In this document: piece by piece, positions 55,204 through 64,000 of the stretch
How the letters are laid out: each line of letters starts with the position of its first letter
Numbering within the stretch: the first letter of the stretch is position 1
Assembly (NCBI RefSeq): GCF_001436415.1
Contig: NZ_AYZB01000003.1
Coordinates: forward strand, 62,001 to 126,000
Direction of reading: 5' to 3'
DNA: 64,000 nt
Source: Latilactobacillus graminis DSM 20719
GTDB lineage: Bacteria > Bacillota > Bacilli > Lactobacillales > Lactobacillaceae
The notes under the pieces: generated by a model
What the model was told of the DNA's origin: nothing
The model's database searches: none
The model's input: the letters and a program-made list of their open reading frames with translations, nothing else
Program-made: the position numbers and the translations under genes

Positions 55204-55224
55204 ATCTACCTATTTGTGATACGG
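55204..55224. repeat. attR, 21-bp direct repeat within the end of rlmH
   Basis: Identical to 43649-43669. It covers the last five codons of rlmH (Pro-Tyr-His-Lys-stop) plus six bases beyond, so insertion leaves the RlmH protein unchanged, as with SCC attB in staphylococci. Confidence 0.85.
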
Positions 55225-55689
55225 CGATCCCTGATTAATCATAAATGCCCGGTAAATCTGTTCGGTCAATACTAAGCGCATTAATTGGTGCGGTAACGTG
55301 AGCTTGCCAAATGAGAGTGTATCATTGGCGCGTTTGTTAACTGCATCGCTCGTTCCAAGTGACCCACCGATGACAAACGTGATATCTGATTTGCCATAGG
55401 TTGCTAAATCTTGAATTTCTTGCGCAAATTCTTCTGAAGCCCGTTGCTTGCCTTGAATCGCCAAAACAATCACATGCTCCTTATCCTTAATCTTATTGAG
55501 AATTCGTTCGCCTTCTTTATCTTTGACGTTGATCATTTCCGCATTACTCAATGATTCCGGCGCTTTTTCATCCGCCACTTCAATCATTTCGAACTTACAG
55601 AACTTACTAAGCCGTTTAGCATATTCAGCGATGCCTGCTTTTAAATACTTTTCCTTTAATTTACCGACCGTGATTACTTTAATGTTCAT
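55210..55689 (-). CDS. rlmH: 23S rRNA (pseudouridine1915-N3)-methyltransferase RlmH
   Basis: A 159-residue SPOUT-class enzyme (OrfX in staphylococci) that methylates pseudouridine 1915 in helix 69 of 23S rRNA. It has the start [20 protein letters not shown], the SAM-binding knot segment [15 protein letters not shown], and the end [13 protein letters not shown]. It is complete and intact despite being the insertion target. It is the last gene of the wal-htrA-rlmH direction, separated from htrA by the DnaA-box region. Confidence 0.96.
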   Translation of the reverse strand: MNIKVITVGKLKEKYLKAGIAEYAKRLSKFCKFEMIEVADEKAPESLSNAEMINVKDKEGERILNKIKDKEHVIVLAIQGKQRASEEFAQEIQDLATYGKSDITFVIGGSLGTSDAVNKRANDTLSFGKLTLPHQLMRLVLTEQIYRAFMINQGSPYHK

Positions 55690-55742
55690 AAAAGCCTCCT
55701 ACTGTTACTTATATTTTAGGGGAAAACCCTCCAGAAAAAAAG

Positions 55743-56103
55743 CTATTCACAGTAATTCACCGATATTTACCGGTTATCCACAAAAGTTGTCCACATATGC
55801 ACAGATGTTCGTCCCAAATATTGTGTCTTGAATTTATCTTGCTACTAAATAGCTAGTAATAAAGTTTTTAAACAAAATTTTCAAAAAAGTTATCCACCAT
55901 TTTAAAATTGTTCGGTCTTCTACTTATCAGTTAAAAATGCTGTTATTTCAGCGTTTAATAATGGTTATATTTAATCTAAAAATGTTATCCACCGACCTTT
56001 TATATTTTTGTGGATAACTTTAAAAGCTTTTCAAGCGTGTTATACCCACAATCCACAGACTTATCCACAACCATTTTATTCTTATGGGTTCTTACTATCC
56101 ACA
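55743..56103. promoter_or_regulatory. Cluster of DnaA boxes
   Basis: Within about 360 bases between rlmH and htrA there are three perfect DnaA boxes TTATCCACA (55774-55782, 56061-56069 and, on the minus strand, 56009-56017). One-mismatch copies lie at 55787-55795, 55890-55898, 55985-55993 and 56095-56103. The rest of the 55690-56160 gap is AT-rich. No gene is visible. Such density suggests DnaA binding; whether it titrates DnaA or acts in replication is inferred. Confidence 0.75.
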
Positions 56104-56160
56104 TTGACATTTTTAAAACTTAACATTCACTCGTAGTTCTCTCAAATTTACCTAAAATTA

Positions 56161-56197
56161 AAAAGCTGGGATGATCGTATTGATCATCCCAGCTTTT
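56161..56197 (-). terminator. Terminator of htrA
   Basis: AAAAGCTGGGATGATC and GATCATCCCAGCTTTT form a 16-bp stem with a five-base loop directly after the htrA stop. Confidence 0.92.
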
Positions 56198-56199
56198 CT

Positions 56200-57426
56200 T
56201 TATTTGGTTGTTAATGGATTATCGGTGGCCGCTGATTCGGTCAACTTGACGTTGGCTTTCTTCAAATGACCATTATGATAATACTGAACTTCAACCGTAC
56301 TATTCATCGCATAACTGTAAAGTGTCGTGTGTAGGTCAGCCACACTCGTAACGTCCTTGCCACCTAATCCCACAATAACGTCATATTTACTAATACCAGC
56401 TTTTTTAGCAACTGAGTTGGTGTTAACAGATGCAACTACCACCCCACTCTTAACAGTGGTTGGTAATTTTAAGACAGATGCTTGTTGAGTGGCTGAAACG
56501 TTAGTTAAATCAACGACACCGATTCCTAGCGCTGGTCGCACGACTTTCCCATTGGCAACCAATTGATTGATAATTTTAACAACTTCATTACTTGGAATGG
56601 CAAACCCCATTCCTTCAACAGTTGTGCTCCCATTGGAAGCCAACTTCATTGAGTTAATCCCAATAACTTGACCGCCCATATTAACCAACGGGCCACCTGA
56701 ATTTCCGGGATTAATCGCCGTATCGGTTTGAATAACAGTTGCTTGGCCGGTTGCTTGACCAGTGGTTTCATCGGTTACGTCAATTGTTCGTTTCTTTGCA
56801 GAAATAATCCCTTGTGTCACCGATGTCGCGTATTCTGAACCTAGCGGTGAACCAATTGCAAGTACTGATTCTCCAGGTTTGATACTGTCAGAATCACCAA
56901 ATGTGGCAGTTTTTGTCACCTTAGCGCTATCAATCTTTAAAACGGCTAGATCAGAAACGGAATCCGTCCCGACAAGACTGGCATCAATCTTGGTGCCATC
57001 ACTAAGAATGGTTTCTAGCTTATCCGAACCGGCTACTACATGGTTATTGGTTACAACGTAAGCATGTCCGTCTTTCTTTTCGTAGATCAGGCCTGAACCT
57101 TCACTTGATTCTTCTAATTCACTATTACTACTCTTTTTGCTATCTGAACCAAAAAGGGCACTCAAATCATTATCTTGTTGTTTTTGTAAATTTACAACTG
57201 ATACAACGGCTTTATTAACTTTATTAAAAGCGGTCGTCGTTTGTGATGAGGCATTCACTTTCACATTACTAATTTTGGTACTACCTGATTTAGTTGGAGT
57301 CTGTACGGTACTTGCAACATTCGCGTTTCCCATCTTTGAACCGAAATAGCTAGCAACCCCACCACCAATTAGTGCAGCAACAACAGCAACAACAGCTGTT
57401 TTCATTAATCCTGAATTTTGATTCAT
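56200..57426 (-). CDS. htrA: Membrane-anchored serine protease HtrA (DegP family)
   Basis: A 408-residue surface quality-control protease. It has an N-terminal membrane anchor (about 9-28), a Ser-rich linker, the trypsin-like domain with catalytic His in VVTNNHVVAG, Asp in DSVSDLAVLKI and Ser in INPGNSGGPLVN, and one C-terminal PDZ domain (about 295-395). Position after walJ matches other Lactobacillales. It has its own terminator. Confidence 0.95.
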   Translation of the reverse strand: MNQNSGLMKTAVVAVVAALIGGGVASYFGSKMGNANVASTVQTPTKSGSTKISNVKVNASSQTTTAFNKVNKAVVSVVNLQKQQDNDLSALFGSDSKKSSNSELEESSEGSGLIYEKKDGHAYVVTNNHVVAGSDKLETILSDGTKIDASLVGTDSVSDLAVLKIDSAKVTKTATFGDSDSIKPGESVLAIGSPLGSEYATSVTQGIISAKKRTIDVTDETTGQATGQATVIQTDTAINPGNSGGPLVNMGGQVIGINSMKLASNGSTTVEGMGFAIPSNEVVKIINQLVANGKVVRPALGIGVVDLTNVSATQQASVLKLPTTVKSGVVVASVNTNSVAKKAGISKYDVIVGLGGKDVTSVADLHTTLYSYAMNSTVEVQYYHNGHLKKANVKLTESAATDNPLTTK

Positions 57427-57595
57427 CTTAACTCACCCAAACTTTCTGATAAATTCTGTTTATCGACTATCTACAGCATAGAATATAAATTTGAAAAAAT
57501 TATGAACAAGCTACGAATATTAAATTGTTTTTCTACTGCGCATTTTAATCAACTTATTTCGCAAAAACAACTAAAATGTCTTCCAAACAGCTCAA

Positions 57596-58402
57596 TTAAA
57601 CAGTAAATAACGGATCAGCAACTGTTGGATCAGTATCCAAAATTTCAAAATCGGTGCCAACACCGTAATCGTGTTCCTTTAGGATCGACGCAACCGTCAA
57701 ATGAGCTAGTTCCTTCATATTATTCTCCTGACTCAAATGGCCCAGAAAAACGCGCTTCGTTTGGTTCCCCATAAAGGCCATTAAAGCTGAAGCACCATCT
57801 TCGTTTGATAAATGGCCTGTATCACTGAGAATTCGTTGTTTCAACGACCAAGGATATTTCCCCATCCGGAGCATCTCTAAATCGTGGTTACATTCTACCA
57901 AATAAGCATCCGCATTTTCAATTGTGCCACGCACTTGATCAGAGACATAGCCCGTATCGGTCAAGATTGCAAAGGCCCGGTTATTATGATGGAATTGGTA
58001 GAATTGAGCAGCGGCAGCATCATGTGACACCCCATAACTTTCGATATCTAAATCGTCAAGTGATAAGGTACTCCCCATTTCAAAAAGGTGCTGATGTTCA
58101 GCCGGTACTTCTCCAATAATCGAAGCCATTGCATCCCACGTTGGCTGGTTAGCATAGACATCAATTCCATACCGCCGTGCCAAAACACCAACTCCACTAC
58201 TGTGGTCTCGATGTTCATGCGTTACTAATAAACTATCAACATCTTTAAGATCACGCCCAATACTGTGCATCAAATCCTGTACGCGTTTACCACTCATGCC
58301 GGCATCCACTAACACCTTATGCTTGGGTGTTTCAATATACGTTGTATTACCTGAACTACTGCTTGCAAGCACGCTGACTTGCATTGCGTCTTTTTCTACC
58401 AT
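57596..58402 (-). CDS. walJ: Metallo-beta-lactamase-fold hydrolase WalJ (YycJ)
   Basis: A 268-residue MBL-fold protein with the metal motif LVTHEHRDHSSGVGVLARR and the start VSVLASSSSGNTTYIETPKH. In B. subtilis and others YycJ is linked to DNA repair and cell-division timing. Its stop is 169 bases from the htrA start; it follows walI by 37 bases in the wal operon. The true start may be the ATG at codon 7 (MQVSVLAS). Confidence 0.9.
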   Translation of the reverse strand: MVEKDAMQVSVLASSSSGNTTYIETPKHKVLVDAGMSGKRVQDLMHSIGRDLKDVDSLLVTHEHRDHSSGVGVLARRYGIDVYANQPTWDAMASIIGEVPAEHQHLFEMGSTLSLDDLDIESYGVSHDAAAAQFYQFHHNNRAFAILTDTGYVSDQVRGTIENADAYLVECNHDLEMLRMGKYPWSLKQRILSDTGHLSNEDGASALMAFMGNQTKRVFLGHLSQENNMKELAHLTVASILKEHDYGVGTDFEILDTDPTVADPLFTV

Positions 58403-58439
58403 TTTTTGCGCTTATCCCCTTGGTCTCTTTCTAAGATAA

Positions 58440-59255
58440 CTAAACTTCACTGCGATTTTTCATCAGCGCACCAGTAAAGGCATTGATCCGCTTGACGACC
58501 ACACTTTTTGAATTTTTATTTTCGATAGCGACTTGCCATGCTGGTACGTATACTGTACTACTATTAGCATCTAACAAGGCACTATAGCCAAGTTTAACCC
58601 ACATAATTCGGGTATTATTTGGAATTTCATTGTCTGTATATAAATCGATGACTGCATCTTGAGCAGTTACCTTCGTACTTTCTTTTTCACGTAAAACTCG
58701 AATCTTATTCGTATAAGTTTGCGTGTAATGGCTAATCTGGCCATCTTCTAATGTAAATACTAGCTGGCCATGTTCATCCATCATCTGACCACCGGGCACT
58801 TTTTGGATATAAACCAACTGTTGATCACTTGATAATGCGTGTGAATATTGATAATCACCTGCTCGAATAATGTGGCTTTTATCTTTCATAAAGGCGTCTG
58901 TTACCAAGCGTTGCTTCCCTTTATGGTAATTCAGCGGTTTGTCCAACTCACTAGTAAGCGTCATCCGGGCCTTATCAAATGAAACAGTTTGCCCAGTTAA
59001 CGCCGCGCTAGCTGTCTCCAATAATGTCTGATCCTTTTGACGACTGGCCAAATAGTAGCCATCCATTCTGCGATTAGAAAGCCGTTTGACCGAAATTTGA
59101 TCATCTTTTAAATCCTTCATAATCTGGCTAGTCTGTGAACTGCTAGTAATTGCTGTTGACGTAATCGTTTGACTCCCCTTTAATGAAGCAAACAAATAGA
59201 TATCCAGCGCAATAAAAATGGCGATAAAAATCATTTCAATTCTGCGAAAATCCAT
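58440..59255 (-). CDS. walI: WalK regulatory protein WalI (YycI)
   Basis: A 271-residue protein with one N-terminal membrane helix (about 7-24) and an extracellular YycI domain. Together with WalH it holds the WalK kinase in check in B. subtilis. Four bases separate it from the walH stop. Weak sequence conservation is normal for this family; order in the operon secures the call. Confidence 0.88.
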   Translation of the reverse strand: MDFRRIEMIFIAIFIALDIYLFASLKGSQTITSTAITSSSQTSQIMKDLKDDQISVKRLSNRRMDGYYLASRQKDQTLLETASAALTGQTVSFDKARMTLTSELDKPLNYHKGKQRLVTDAFMKDKSHIIRAGDYQYSHALSSDQQLVYIQKVPGGQMMDEHGQLVFTLEDGQISHYTQTYTNKIRVLREKESTKVTAQDAVIDLYTDNEIPNNTRIMWVKLGYSALLDANSSTVYVPAWQVAIENKNSKSVVVKRINAFTGALMKNRSEV

Positions 59256-59259
59256 TCAT

Positions 59260-60591
59260 CTAACTCCCTTCGGTTAATTCCGCTTTTTGTGCCATCAATG
59301 CTGCCAAGCTGCGCCAAACCCCTTTATATTGCACAAAATAGGTCGGATTTAAATCGATTACTTGTTCATTGCTAGTCTCTTTAGTCCATTCATAACCAAC
59401 CTGGACATTTTCTACGTCTTCCAGTAAAAACCCGCTACGCGTTAATTGATTCAAGACCGACTCTGTACTTGGAATCGTTACTTGCTTGTCCTCGGCTGGC
59501 ACCGGTACTTGTAAGCTATAATTTGAAAAATCAATTTTCTGCCCCGTTGACAAGAGTTGAACCTGGACACTGCCAAAATTCGTCTGGTAAAAGACTGGGA
59601 ATCCTTCAACAAACGTCCGATAAGCGGTTGCGTTTGTTGCCTGGTCGTAACTATAGAATCGCATTCCAGACATTGCATTTCCTGTTTTCTGTAAAACATC
59701 AAAACTTGCCTCAAAATTTTTAGTTAGACTAGTTGGCAACTTTTGATCCGCATACTTCACGAAAGAAATTTCCCCCGTCTCATGATTAATAGTCAAACGT
59801 TTATATAGATTACTATCTGTCCCATCAGTATAGATGGCGCTACTGCCTTGTTCTTTAGTATCAATTTTATCTGTATTTCGTTGATTCAACAAAGTTGTGA
59901 TGTAGTAATTTTCTGGTTGTTGATTCACTAAATAACTATATGGTAGCAATGTCTGATCAGCAGCCACATACAACAATGGTTTGTTATTCAACATTTTTTC
60001 GGTTACTTTCAAATGGACATCAGCATTTTCAAGTACTTTTTTAACGCGCGCTGGTGGAAAAGCCTTCAATGATGCCTGATAGACTTGATGATTTTGATCA
60101 TTCATCAACCATAGCTGAGGACTTTTACCTAACGTAATCCGAATCCGATTGAACGTGACGTTTTGACCTAAGTTGCTGTTATGATAACTGAATACCTTTT
60201 TAAAAATCGCATATGAAATCTTATCAGGATAGAGCATTGTCACCGTATCGTTTTGATTGATAGCCTGATAATAATCATCTTGATCTAGCTTAACTTGGTT
60301 AAACGATGCCGAATTAGTAAGTTTCAAGGTGGCTTTAAACTGTGGTATCAAACTTTCCTTGGAGTTGTAAATTAACTGACTCTGATTTTCCGTCCGCCAC
60401 AATAATTGCGTTGGTAAGAAAACATCGCCGATTTTGCGCTCGGTTTTATGACTAGTGGACTTAGTTGTTGTTTGACTATTTGTTTGACGCTCATAATGCG
60501 CATTACTAGTCCAAATTAGCCATGATAAGACCACACTAACGGCAACGGCAATCAATAATACAATGCGCATTAAAAAATTCTTAAATCGCAT
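59260..60591 (-). CDS. walH: WalK regulatory protein WalH (YycH)
   Basis: A 443-residue protein with an N-terminal membrane helix (IVLLIAVAVSVVLSWLIW) and an extracellular YycH domain. The frame opens at 60624, but GGAGGTGATT places the start at ATG 60591, which still overlaps the walK stop by 11 bases. It acts with WalI on WalK at the membrane. Confidence 0.9.
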   Translation of the reverse strand: MRFKNFLMRIVLLIAVAVSVVLSWLIWTSNAHYERQTNSQTTTKSTSHKTERKIGDVFLPTQLLWRTENQSQLIYNSKESLIPQFKATLKLTNSASFNQVKLDQDDYYQAINQNDTVTMLYPDKISYAIFKKVFSYHNSNLGQNVTFNRIRITLGKSPQLWLMNDQNHQVYQASLKAFPPARVKKVLENADVHLKVTEKMLNNKPLLYVAADQTLLPYSYLVNQQPENYYITTLLNQRNTDKIDTKEQGSSAIYTDGTDSNLYKRLTINHETGEISFVKYADQKLPTSLTKNFEASFDVLQKTGNAMSGMRFYSYDQATNATAYRTFVEGFPVFYQTNFGSVQVQLLSTGQKIDFSNYSLQVPVPAEDKQVTIPSTESVLNQLTRSGFLLEDVENVQVGYEWTKETSNEQVIDLNPTYFVQYKGVWRSLAALMAQKAELTEGS

Positions 60592-62485
60592 CCCAATCAC
60601 CTCCATCAGAATCAATCGGTTCATAAGGTAACGAGATATAGAACGTTGACCCTTTACCTTCTTGACTATCTACCCAAACTCGACCGTGATGGGCTTCAAT
60701 CACTTCCTTAGAAATTGCCAGGCCTAGACCAGTACCGCCTTGTTTTCGCGAACGTGCTTTGTCGACCCGGTAGAAACGATCAAAAATCTTTCCCAGATCT
60801 TTACGCGGAATGCCTAAGCCTTGGTCTGAAATGCTTAAAATAACATGCCGATGCGTTTCCAATAACCGACAAGTAATGACGCCGCCATCCGGTGAATATT
60901 TAATCGCATTATTCATGATATTATCAATAACTTGCATAAATTTATCGGTATCAATTTCAACCCATAAATCACGCTTAGTAAAATCTCGAGTAATACTGTA
61001 TTTTTTATTCGGATCATCAGTTGGCAATTTCCCAGTACTAATCGAGCTCTTCTGAATATCGGCTTCATGTTCTTGATCACGCTTGATCATCATATCAAAC
61101 CGATCTAGAGCATAACCAAAAAACTCATTCAAATTGACGTATTCGAGATTCATCTTGGCCGTTCCTTGATCCATTCGCGATAAACTCAATAAATCGTTAA
61201 TCATCCGAATCATCCGGTCCGTTTCTTCTTGGGTTACCTTCAAAAAATTCGGTGCAATCTCTGGATCTTGCCAAGCCCCATCATTCAAAGCTTCAATATA
61301 ACTCCGCACACTTGTCAATGGTGTCCTTAATTCATGGGACACATTGGAAACAAATTCCCGTTGTTCTTGTTCGTTCTTTTGTTGTTCTGTGACATCGTGC
61401 AATACACAAACCAAACCGGTAATATAGCCTGTTTCTTTTTGAATTAATGAAAAATCAACATGTAAAATTAAATCATGGTCTTGTTGCTCTGAAAAGTCCA
61501 AAACCATTTCCTGCTGTGTTTCTAATAAATCACGTAATGAATATTTCTCACTAATGCGTAAGACTTTTAATAGTGACTGCCCGAGCAATTCATCTCGAGT
61601 AACATTTAGAAAATCCTGACCGGTTTCATTGATAATCGTAATATTGCCACGGCGATCAGTCGCAATAACGCCATCGGTCATATGACTAAGCACACTGTCC
61701 AATCGCCGTCGTTCCGATTCGGAAGCTTCTTGTGCCTCTTCAACACGCACCGATAAGTTATTAACTGCAATTGCGAGTTGTCCTAATTCATCTTGACCGT
61801 AAATCTTAACTTGACCAGAGTAATCACCACGTGCCATTTGAATCGCTTGTTTTTTCATCTCATCGATGGGCCGCGTGATTGCCCGGGAAATAACAATCGA
61901 CAAGGCCATCCCTAATAAACCTGCTACTAAAGAGGATGTTAAAAAAATTACAGTAATTGATGAAATACCTTTATAAACGTCCTCCATACTAGCCCGGATA
62001 TAAACAGCGCCGACCACAGTATTGCTATCGCCACTTGGATTCGTCAACGGTTGAATCGCTGTATAGTAGCTACCGAGACTTTCACTGTAAGCAACTTCTT
62101 GTTCCATATGACCAGAATAAATAACCTGCTTAACGCGCGGATTACGTGTCTTTTGCCCAACAGTACTTTGATTATTTAAGTTCGTAACCCCGCGAATAGT
62201 CCCCTTATTATCGATTACCTGAATTTCGGCAGAATTACCCATATCACCGATAATCTCTTTAATATTCTTATTTGTATTACCATTATTATTTACCAACTCA
62301 CTACTGAGTTGATTTTGAATGTATGGTGTCACTTGTAATGACTGCTTAAAATCACGAATATTTTCATATTCTAACTGTTTGACAAAAGAAGCCCCGATAA
62401 CTTCTAGCGTCACCAGTAGCAACAATACAAACACAATGGCAATTTTAAAATGAATCGATTGTAGCAACCGAATTTTCTTATTCAT
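60581..62485 (-). CDS. walK: Cell-wall sensor histidine kinase WalK (YycG/VicK)
   Basis: A 634-residue kinase with two membrane helices (about 12-32 and 180-200) around an extracellular Cache-like domain. HAMP, PAS (VLSHMTDGVIATDRRGNITI), the His motif FVSNVSHELRTPLTSVRSY and the HATPase domain (IMNNAIKYSPDGG, GTGLGLAIS) follow. It phosphorylates WalR. It is 9 bases after the walR stop and overlaps walH. Confidence 0.96.
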   Translation of the reverse strand: MNKKIRLLQSIHFKIAIVFVLLLLVTLEVIGASFVKQLEYENIRDFKQSLQVTPYIQNQLSSELVNNNGNTNKNIKEIIGDMGNSAEIQVIDNKGTIRGVTNLNNQSTVGQKTRNPRVKQVIYSGHMEQEVAYSESLGSYYTAIQPLTNPSGDSNTVVGAVYIRASMEDVYKGISSITVIFLTSSLVAGLLGMALSIVISRAITRPIDEMKKQAIQMARGDYSGQVKIYGQDELGQLAIAVNNLSVRVEEAQEASESERRRLDSVLSHMTDGVIATDRRGNITIINETGQDFLNVTRDELLGQSLLKVLRISEKYSLRDLLETQQEMVLDFSEQQDHDLILHVDFSLIQKETGYITGLVCVLHDVTEQQKNEQEQREFVSNVSHELRTPLTSVRSYIEALNDGAWQDPEIAPNFLKVTQEETDRMIRMINDLLSLSRMDQGTAKMNLEYVNLNEFFGYALDRFDMMIKRDQEHEADIQKSSISTGKLPTDDPNKKYSITRDFTKRDLWVEIDTDKFMQVIDNIMNNAIKYSPDGGVITCRLLETHRHVILSISDQGLGIPRKDLGKIFDRFYRVDKARSRKQGGTGLGLAISKEVIEAHHGRVWVDSQEGKGSTFYISLPYEPIDSDGGDWDAI

Positions 62486-62494
62486 GCGGCAAAT

Positions 62495-63208
62495 TTACTC
62501 CTGATCAGGATTTCTTAAATAGTAACCAACACCCCGGCGCGTCACTAACCATTCCGGATGACTAGGGTTGTCTTCAATTTTTTCACGTAAACGACGCACC
62601 GTTACATCTACTGTTCGGACATCACCGAAATAGTCATACCCCCAAACAGTTTGTAGCAAATGTTCACGGGTCATGACTTGACCAATATGTTTAGCTAAAT
62701 AGTGTAATAATTCAAACTCGCGATGCGTCAACTCGATTTTATCACCGCGTTTAGACACAATATAGGCGTCAGGATGAATCGTTAAATCACCAATCTTGAT
62801 CTCATGATTTTCTTCATTGGCTTCTTTATCTGATTGACTAGTTGTCCCTTGACGACGTAAATTAGCCTTAACGCGTGCTACTAATTCCCGGTTTGAAAAT
62901 GGTTTGGTGACATAGTCGTCAGCACCTAGTTCAAGCCCAATGACTTTATCAATTTCAGAATCTTTAGCCGTTACCATAATAATTGGCATGTCATGCGATT
63001 TACGCACTTGACGGGCCACTTCTAATCCATCAATTTTAGGCAACATCAAGTCCAATAAGATTAAATCAGGGACTGCCGCTTCAACTTGTTGTAAAGCTTC
63101 TTCACCATCATAAGCCGTATAGACTTCATAGCCTTCTTTAGTTAGATTAAACTTAACAATATCAGAAATCGGTTTTTCATCATCAACGACGAGTATTTTT
63201 TTAGCCAT
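62495..63208 (-). CDS. walR: Essential response regulator WalR (YycF/VicR)
   Basis: A 237-residue OmpR-type regulator. The receiver has [13 protein letters not shown] with the phosphoacceptor Asp and [20 protein letters not shown]; the C-terminal winged helix reads [20 protein letters not shown] and [15 protein letters not shown]. The frame begins at 63256, but GGAGGATC before ATG 63208 and the family start [18 protein letters not shown] set the shorter form. First gene of the wal operon. Confidence 0.96.
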   Translation of the reverse strand: MAKKILVVDDEKPISDIVKFNLTKEGYEVYTAYDGEEALQQVEAAVPDLILLDLMLPKIDGLEVARQVRKSHDMPIIMVTAKDSEIDKVIGLELGADDYVTKPFSNRELVARVKANLRRQGTTSQSDKEANEENHEIKIGDLTIHPDAYIVSKRGDKIELTHREFELLHYLAKHIGQVMTREHLLQTVWGYDYFGDVRTVDVTVRRLREKIEDNPSHPEWLVTRRGVGYYLRNPDQE

Positions 63209-63356
63209 GTACAGATCCTCCTTGGATGTAGATGCTTTGCTTCTCATTATACTCATTTTCAGAGGTCAATTCAAAATTACGGTGCTTGCTGGCAATTAAA
63301 TTAACCATTAATTTGAACGCACTCAGTTATTTTATTTAAAAAAATATAAATTACTG

Positions 63357-63386
63357 TTTACAAAAGTTTGTGTAATATGCTATGAT
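63357..63386 (+). promoter_or_regulatory. Promoter of the tRNA-Lys gene
   Basis: TTTACA at 63357-63362 and TATGAT at 63381-63386 are 18 bases apart, with TGC before the -10 (extended -10). Confidence 0.7.
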
Positions 63387-63414
63387 ATTTAAGTCGTAAG
63401 GCGAGACATTACAT

Positions 63415-63487
63415 GGGTGGTTAGCTCAGCTGGCAGAGCAACGGACTCTTAATCCGTGGGTCCAGGGTTCGATCCCCTGACCACCCA
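63415..63487 (+). tRNA. tRNA-Lys (anticodon CTT)
   Basis: A 73-base cloverleaf: acceptor stem GGGTGGT/ACCACCC, D-arm TTAGCTCAGCTGGCAGAGC, anticodon stem ACGGA/TCCGT with loop CTCTTAA (anticodon CTT), and T-loop GGTTCGATC. No CCA is encoded after the discriminator A (the next bases are TCA). Confidence 0.95.
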
Positions 63488-63806
63488 TCAAGTATACATG
63501 ATAAGTCGTTATAGAGGTGCTTAGGCATTGATATAACGGCTTTTTTATTTCTTTACACAACATAGCATTTCGTAGTGAATACGACAACCAAAATCACGTA
63601 CAGGGCCATATACAAGTGACCTACATTAAATATAGGTCGTCGAAGAATTATATAATAACTACCAATTTTTCATCGTAAATTACGACTATATTCATTATAT
63701 CGGTGCCCAAGGGACGTAAAACCTTATAATGAATTTTTAAAAATATAACTTTTTTATAAGATGGCAGTAATGTGTGCGATCTTCACTTGTGAAAGTAAGG
63801 GTAGGG
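63488..63806. other. AT-rich gap beyond tRNA-Lys
   Basis: Apart from the tRNA terminator nothing identifiable is seen. Short poly-A/T runs occur. No repeat of the tRNA 3' end is present in the visible stretch, so an integrated element at this tRNA cannot be shown. Confidence 0.4.
63502..63547 (+). terminator. Terminator after tRNA-Lys
   Basis: AAGTCGTTATA and TATAACGGCTT pair across a loop of about 20 bases and are followed by a T-run. Confidence 0.7.
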
Positions 63807-64000
63807 TTAATTTTGCATATGCTGAGAATCGACAGTTGCGCTTGCACCAGGGGCTGGTTTTATTTGAAAATCTACTTTTGCACCATCTGGTTCACTAATA
63901 TTTTCGTTTTCAAACTCTACAACGCCATTATTTACAGTGTACCTAAAGCTATGTCGTGATGCTCCTTGCTTTATACTTAGTGTCCCATTAGATATGCCAT
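63807..64000 (-). CDS. 3' end of an unidentified gene (5' end outside window)
   Basis: On the minus strand the frame is open from the window edge to a TAA at 63809-63807, giving at least 63 residues, including RYTVNNGVVEFENENISEPD and VDFQIKPAPGASATVDSQHM near the C-terminus. I do not recognise it. The open frame, biased composition and sensible protein make a gene likely. Confidence 0.5.
   Translation of the reverse strand, partial: GISNGTLSIKQGASRHSFRYTVNNGVVEFENENISEPDGAKVDFQIKPAPGASATVDSQHMQN

Larger units (their letters stand above)
43649..55224. mobile_element. SCC-like element integrated at the 3' end of rlmH
   Basis: An 11.6 kb element bounded by identical 21-bp direct repeats, the right one covering the last five codons of rlmH. 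It carries CcrA-like and CcrB-like large serine recombinases, a Cch-like DUF927 ATPase upstream of them and a DUF1643 gene, the core set of staphylococcal cassette chromosomes. Cargo is an adenine methyltransferase plus a DUF262/DUF1524 nuclease. The cargo end is visibly more AT-rich than the surroundings. All genes face away from rlmH on the minus strand. Mobility genes are damaged (see entries). Confidence 0.87.

Noticed and set aside
55743-56103. Chromosomal replication origin
   Set aside because: dnaA and dnaN are not in the window and no clear unwinding-element array is seen; a DnaA-binding locus is the safer call.
59469-59723. Opposite-strand frames inside walH and other long genes
   Set aside because: They lie antisense to well-supported genes, lack ribosome sites and give no family-like protein.
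63415-64000. Prophage or integrative element at tRNA-Lys
   Set aside because: No integrase and no second copy of the tRNA 3' end are visible within the window.

Overview
The window looks like chromosome from a low-GC lactic acid bacterium of the family Lactobacillaceae. It carries the walR-walK-walH-walI-walJ-htrA-rlmH block next to tRNA-Lys, propanediol-utilisation (pdu) microcompartment genes, Opu, PTS and MsmX-type transporters, and cre-like catabolite sites before many sugar genes. The genus cannot be fixed from the sequence alone; the pdu genes and protein style are compatible with Latilactobacillus, Loigolactobacillus and relatives.

Layout. 1-3.2 kb: edge of a pdu locus (pduB partial, pduA, a flavin reductase, pduU, a PocR-like AraC regulator). 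3.6-9.3 kb: DNA repair and housekeeping (ogt, recQ, AlkD-like glycosylase, azoreductase, phosphatase). 9.3-9.8 kb: a decayed stretch with a Fur-type palindrome. 9.8-13.8 kb: a two-gene compatible-solute ABC transporter and a flavin disulfide oxidoreductase. 13.8-39.3 kb: a glycan-foraging region with a YesLMN-type sensor block, an LplB/LplC/YtcQ-type importer, an MsmX-like ATPase, and glycosidases GH20, GH31, GH38, GH125 and GH92. None of the glycosidases shows a signal peptide, so mannose-rich N-glycan pieces are probably imported and trimmed in the cytoplasm. 39.3-43.5 kb: a beta-glucoside PTS operon with its own antiterminator and RNA target.

43.65-55.22 kb is the most unusual part: an 11.6 kb element inserted in the last codons of rlmH, like staphylococcal SCC elements. 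It is bounded by 21-bp direct repeats and carries a CcrA-like recombinase, a CcrB-like recombinase, a Cch-like DUF927 ATPase, a winged-helix protein, a DUF1643 protein and a Mor-like regulator. Its cargo is a two-gene module, a Dam/DpnIIA-type adenine methyltransferase followed by a DUF262/DUF1524 (GmrSD/SspE-type) nuclease, a candidate modification-linked phage defence system. The cargo frames are intact. The mobility genes are damaged: the CcrB-like gene has a frameshift and an Asn in place of the catalytic Ser, the Cch-like gene has two in-frame stops, and the Mor-like gene has one. The element therefore looks immobilised, with its cargo kept. A third att-like copy, encoding the same RlmH C-terminal residues with synonymous codons, lies 24 bp outside the left repeat and suggests an earlier insertion at the site.

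55.2-63.2 kb: rlmH, a dense cluster of DnaA boxes, htrA and the wal cell-wall regulon, transcribed from walR toward rlmH. 63.4-64 kb: tRNA-Lys(CTT), its terminator, and the 3' end of an unidentified gene that runs off the window.
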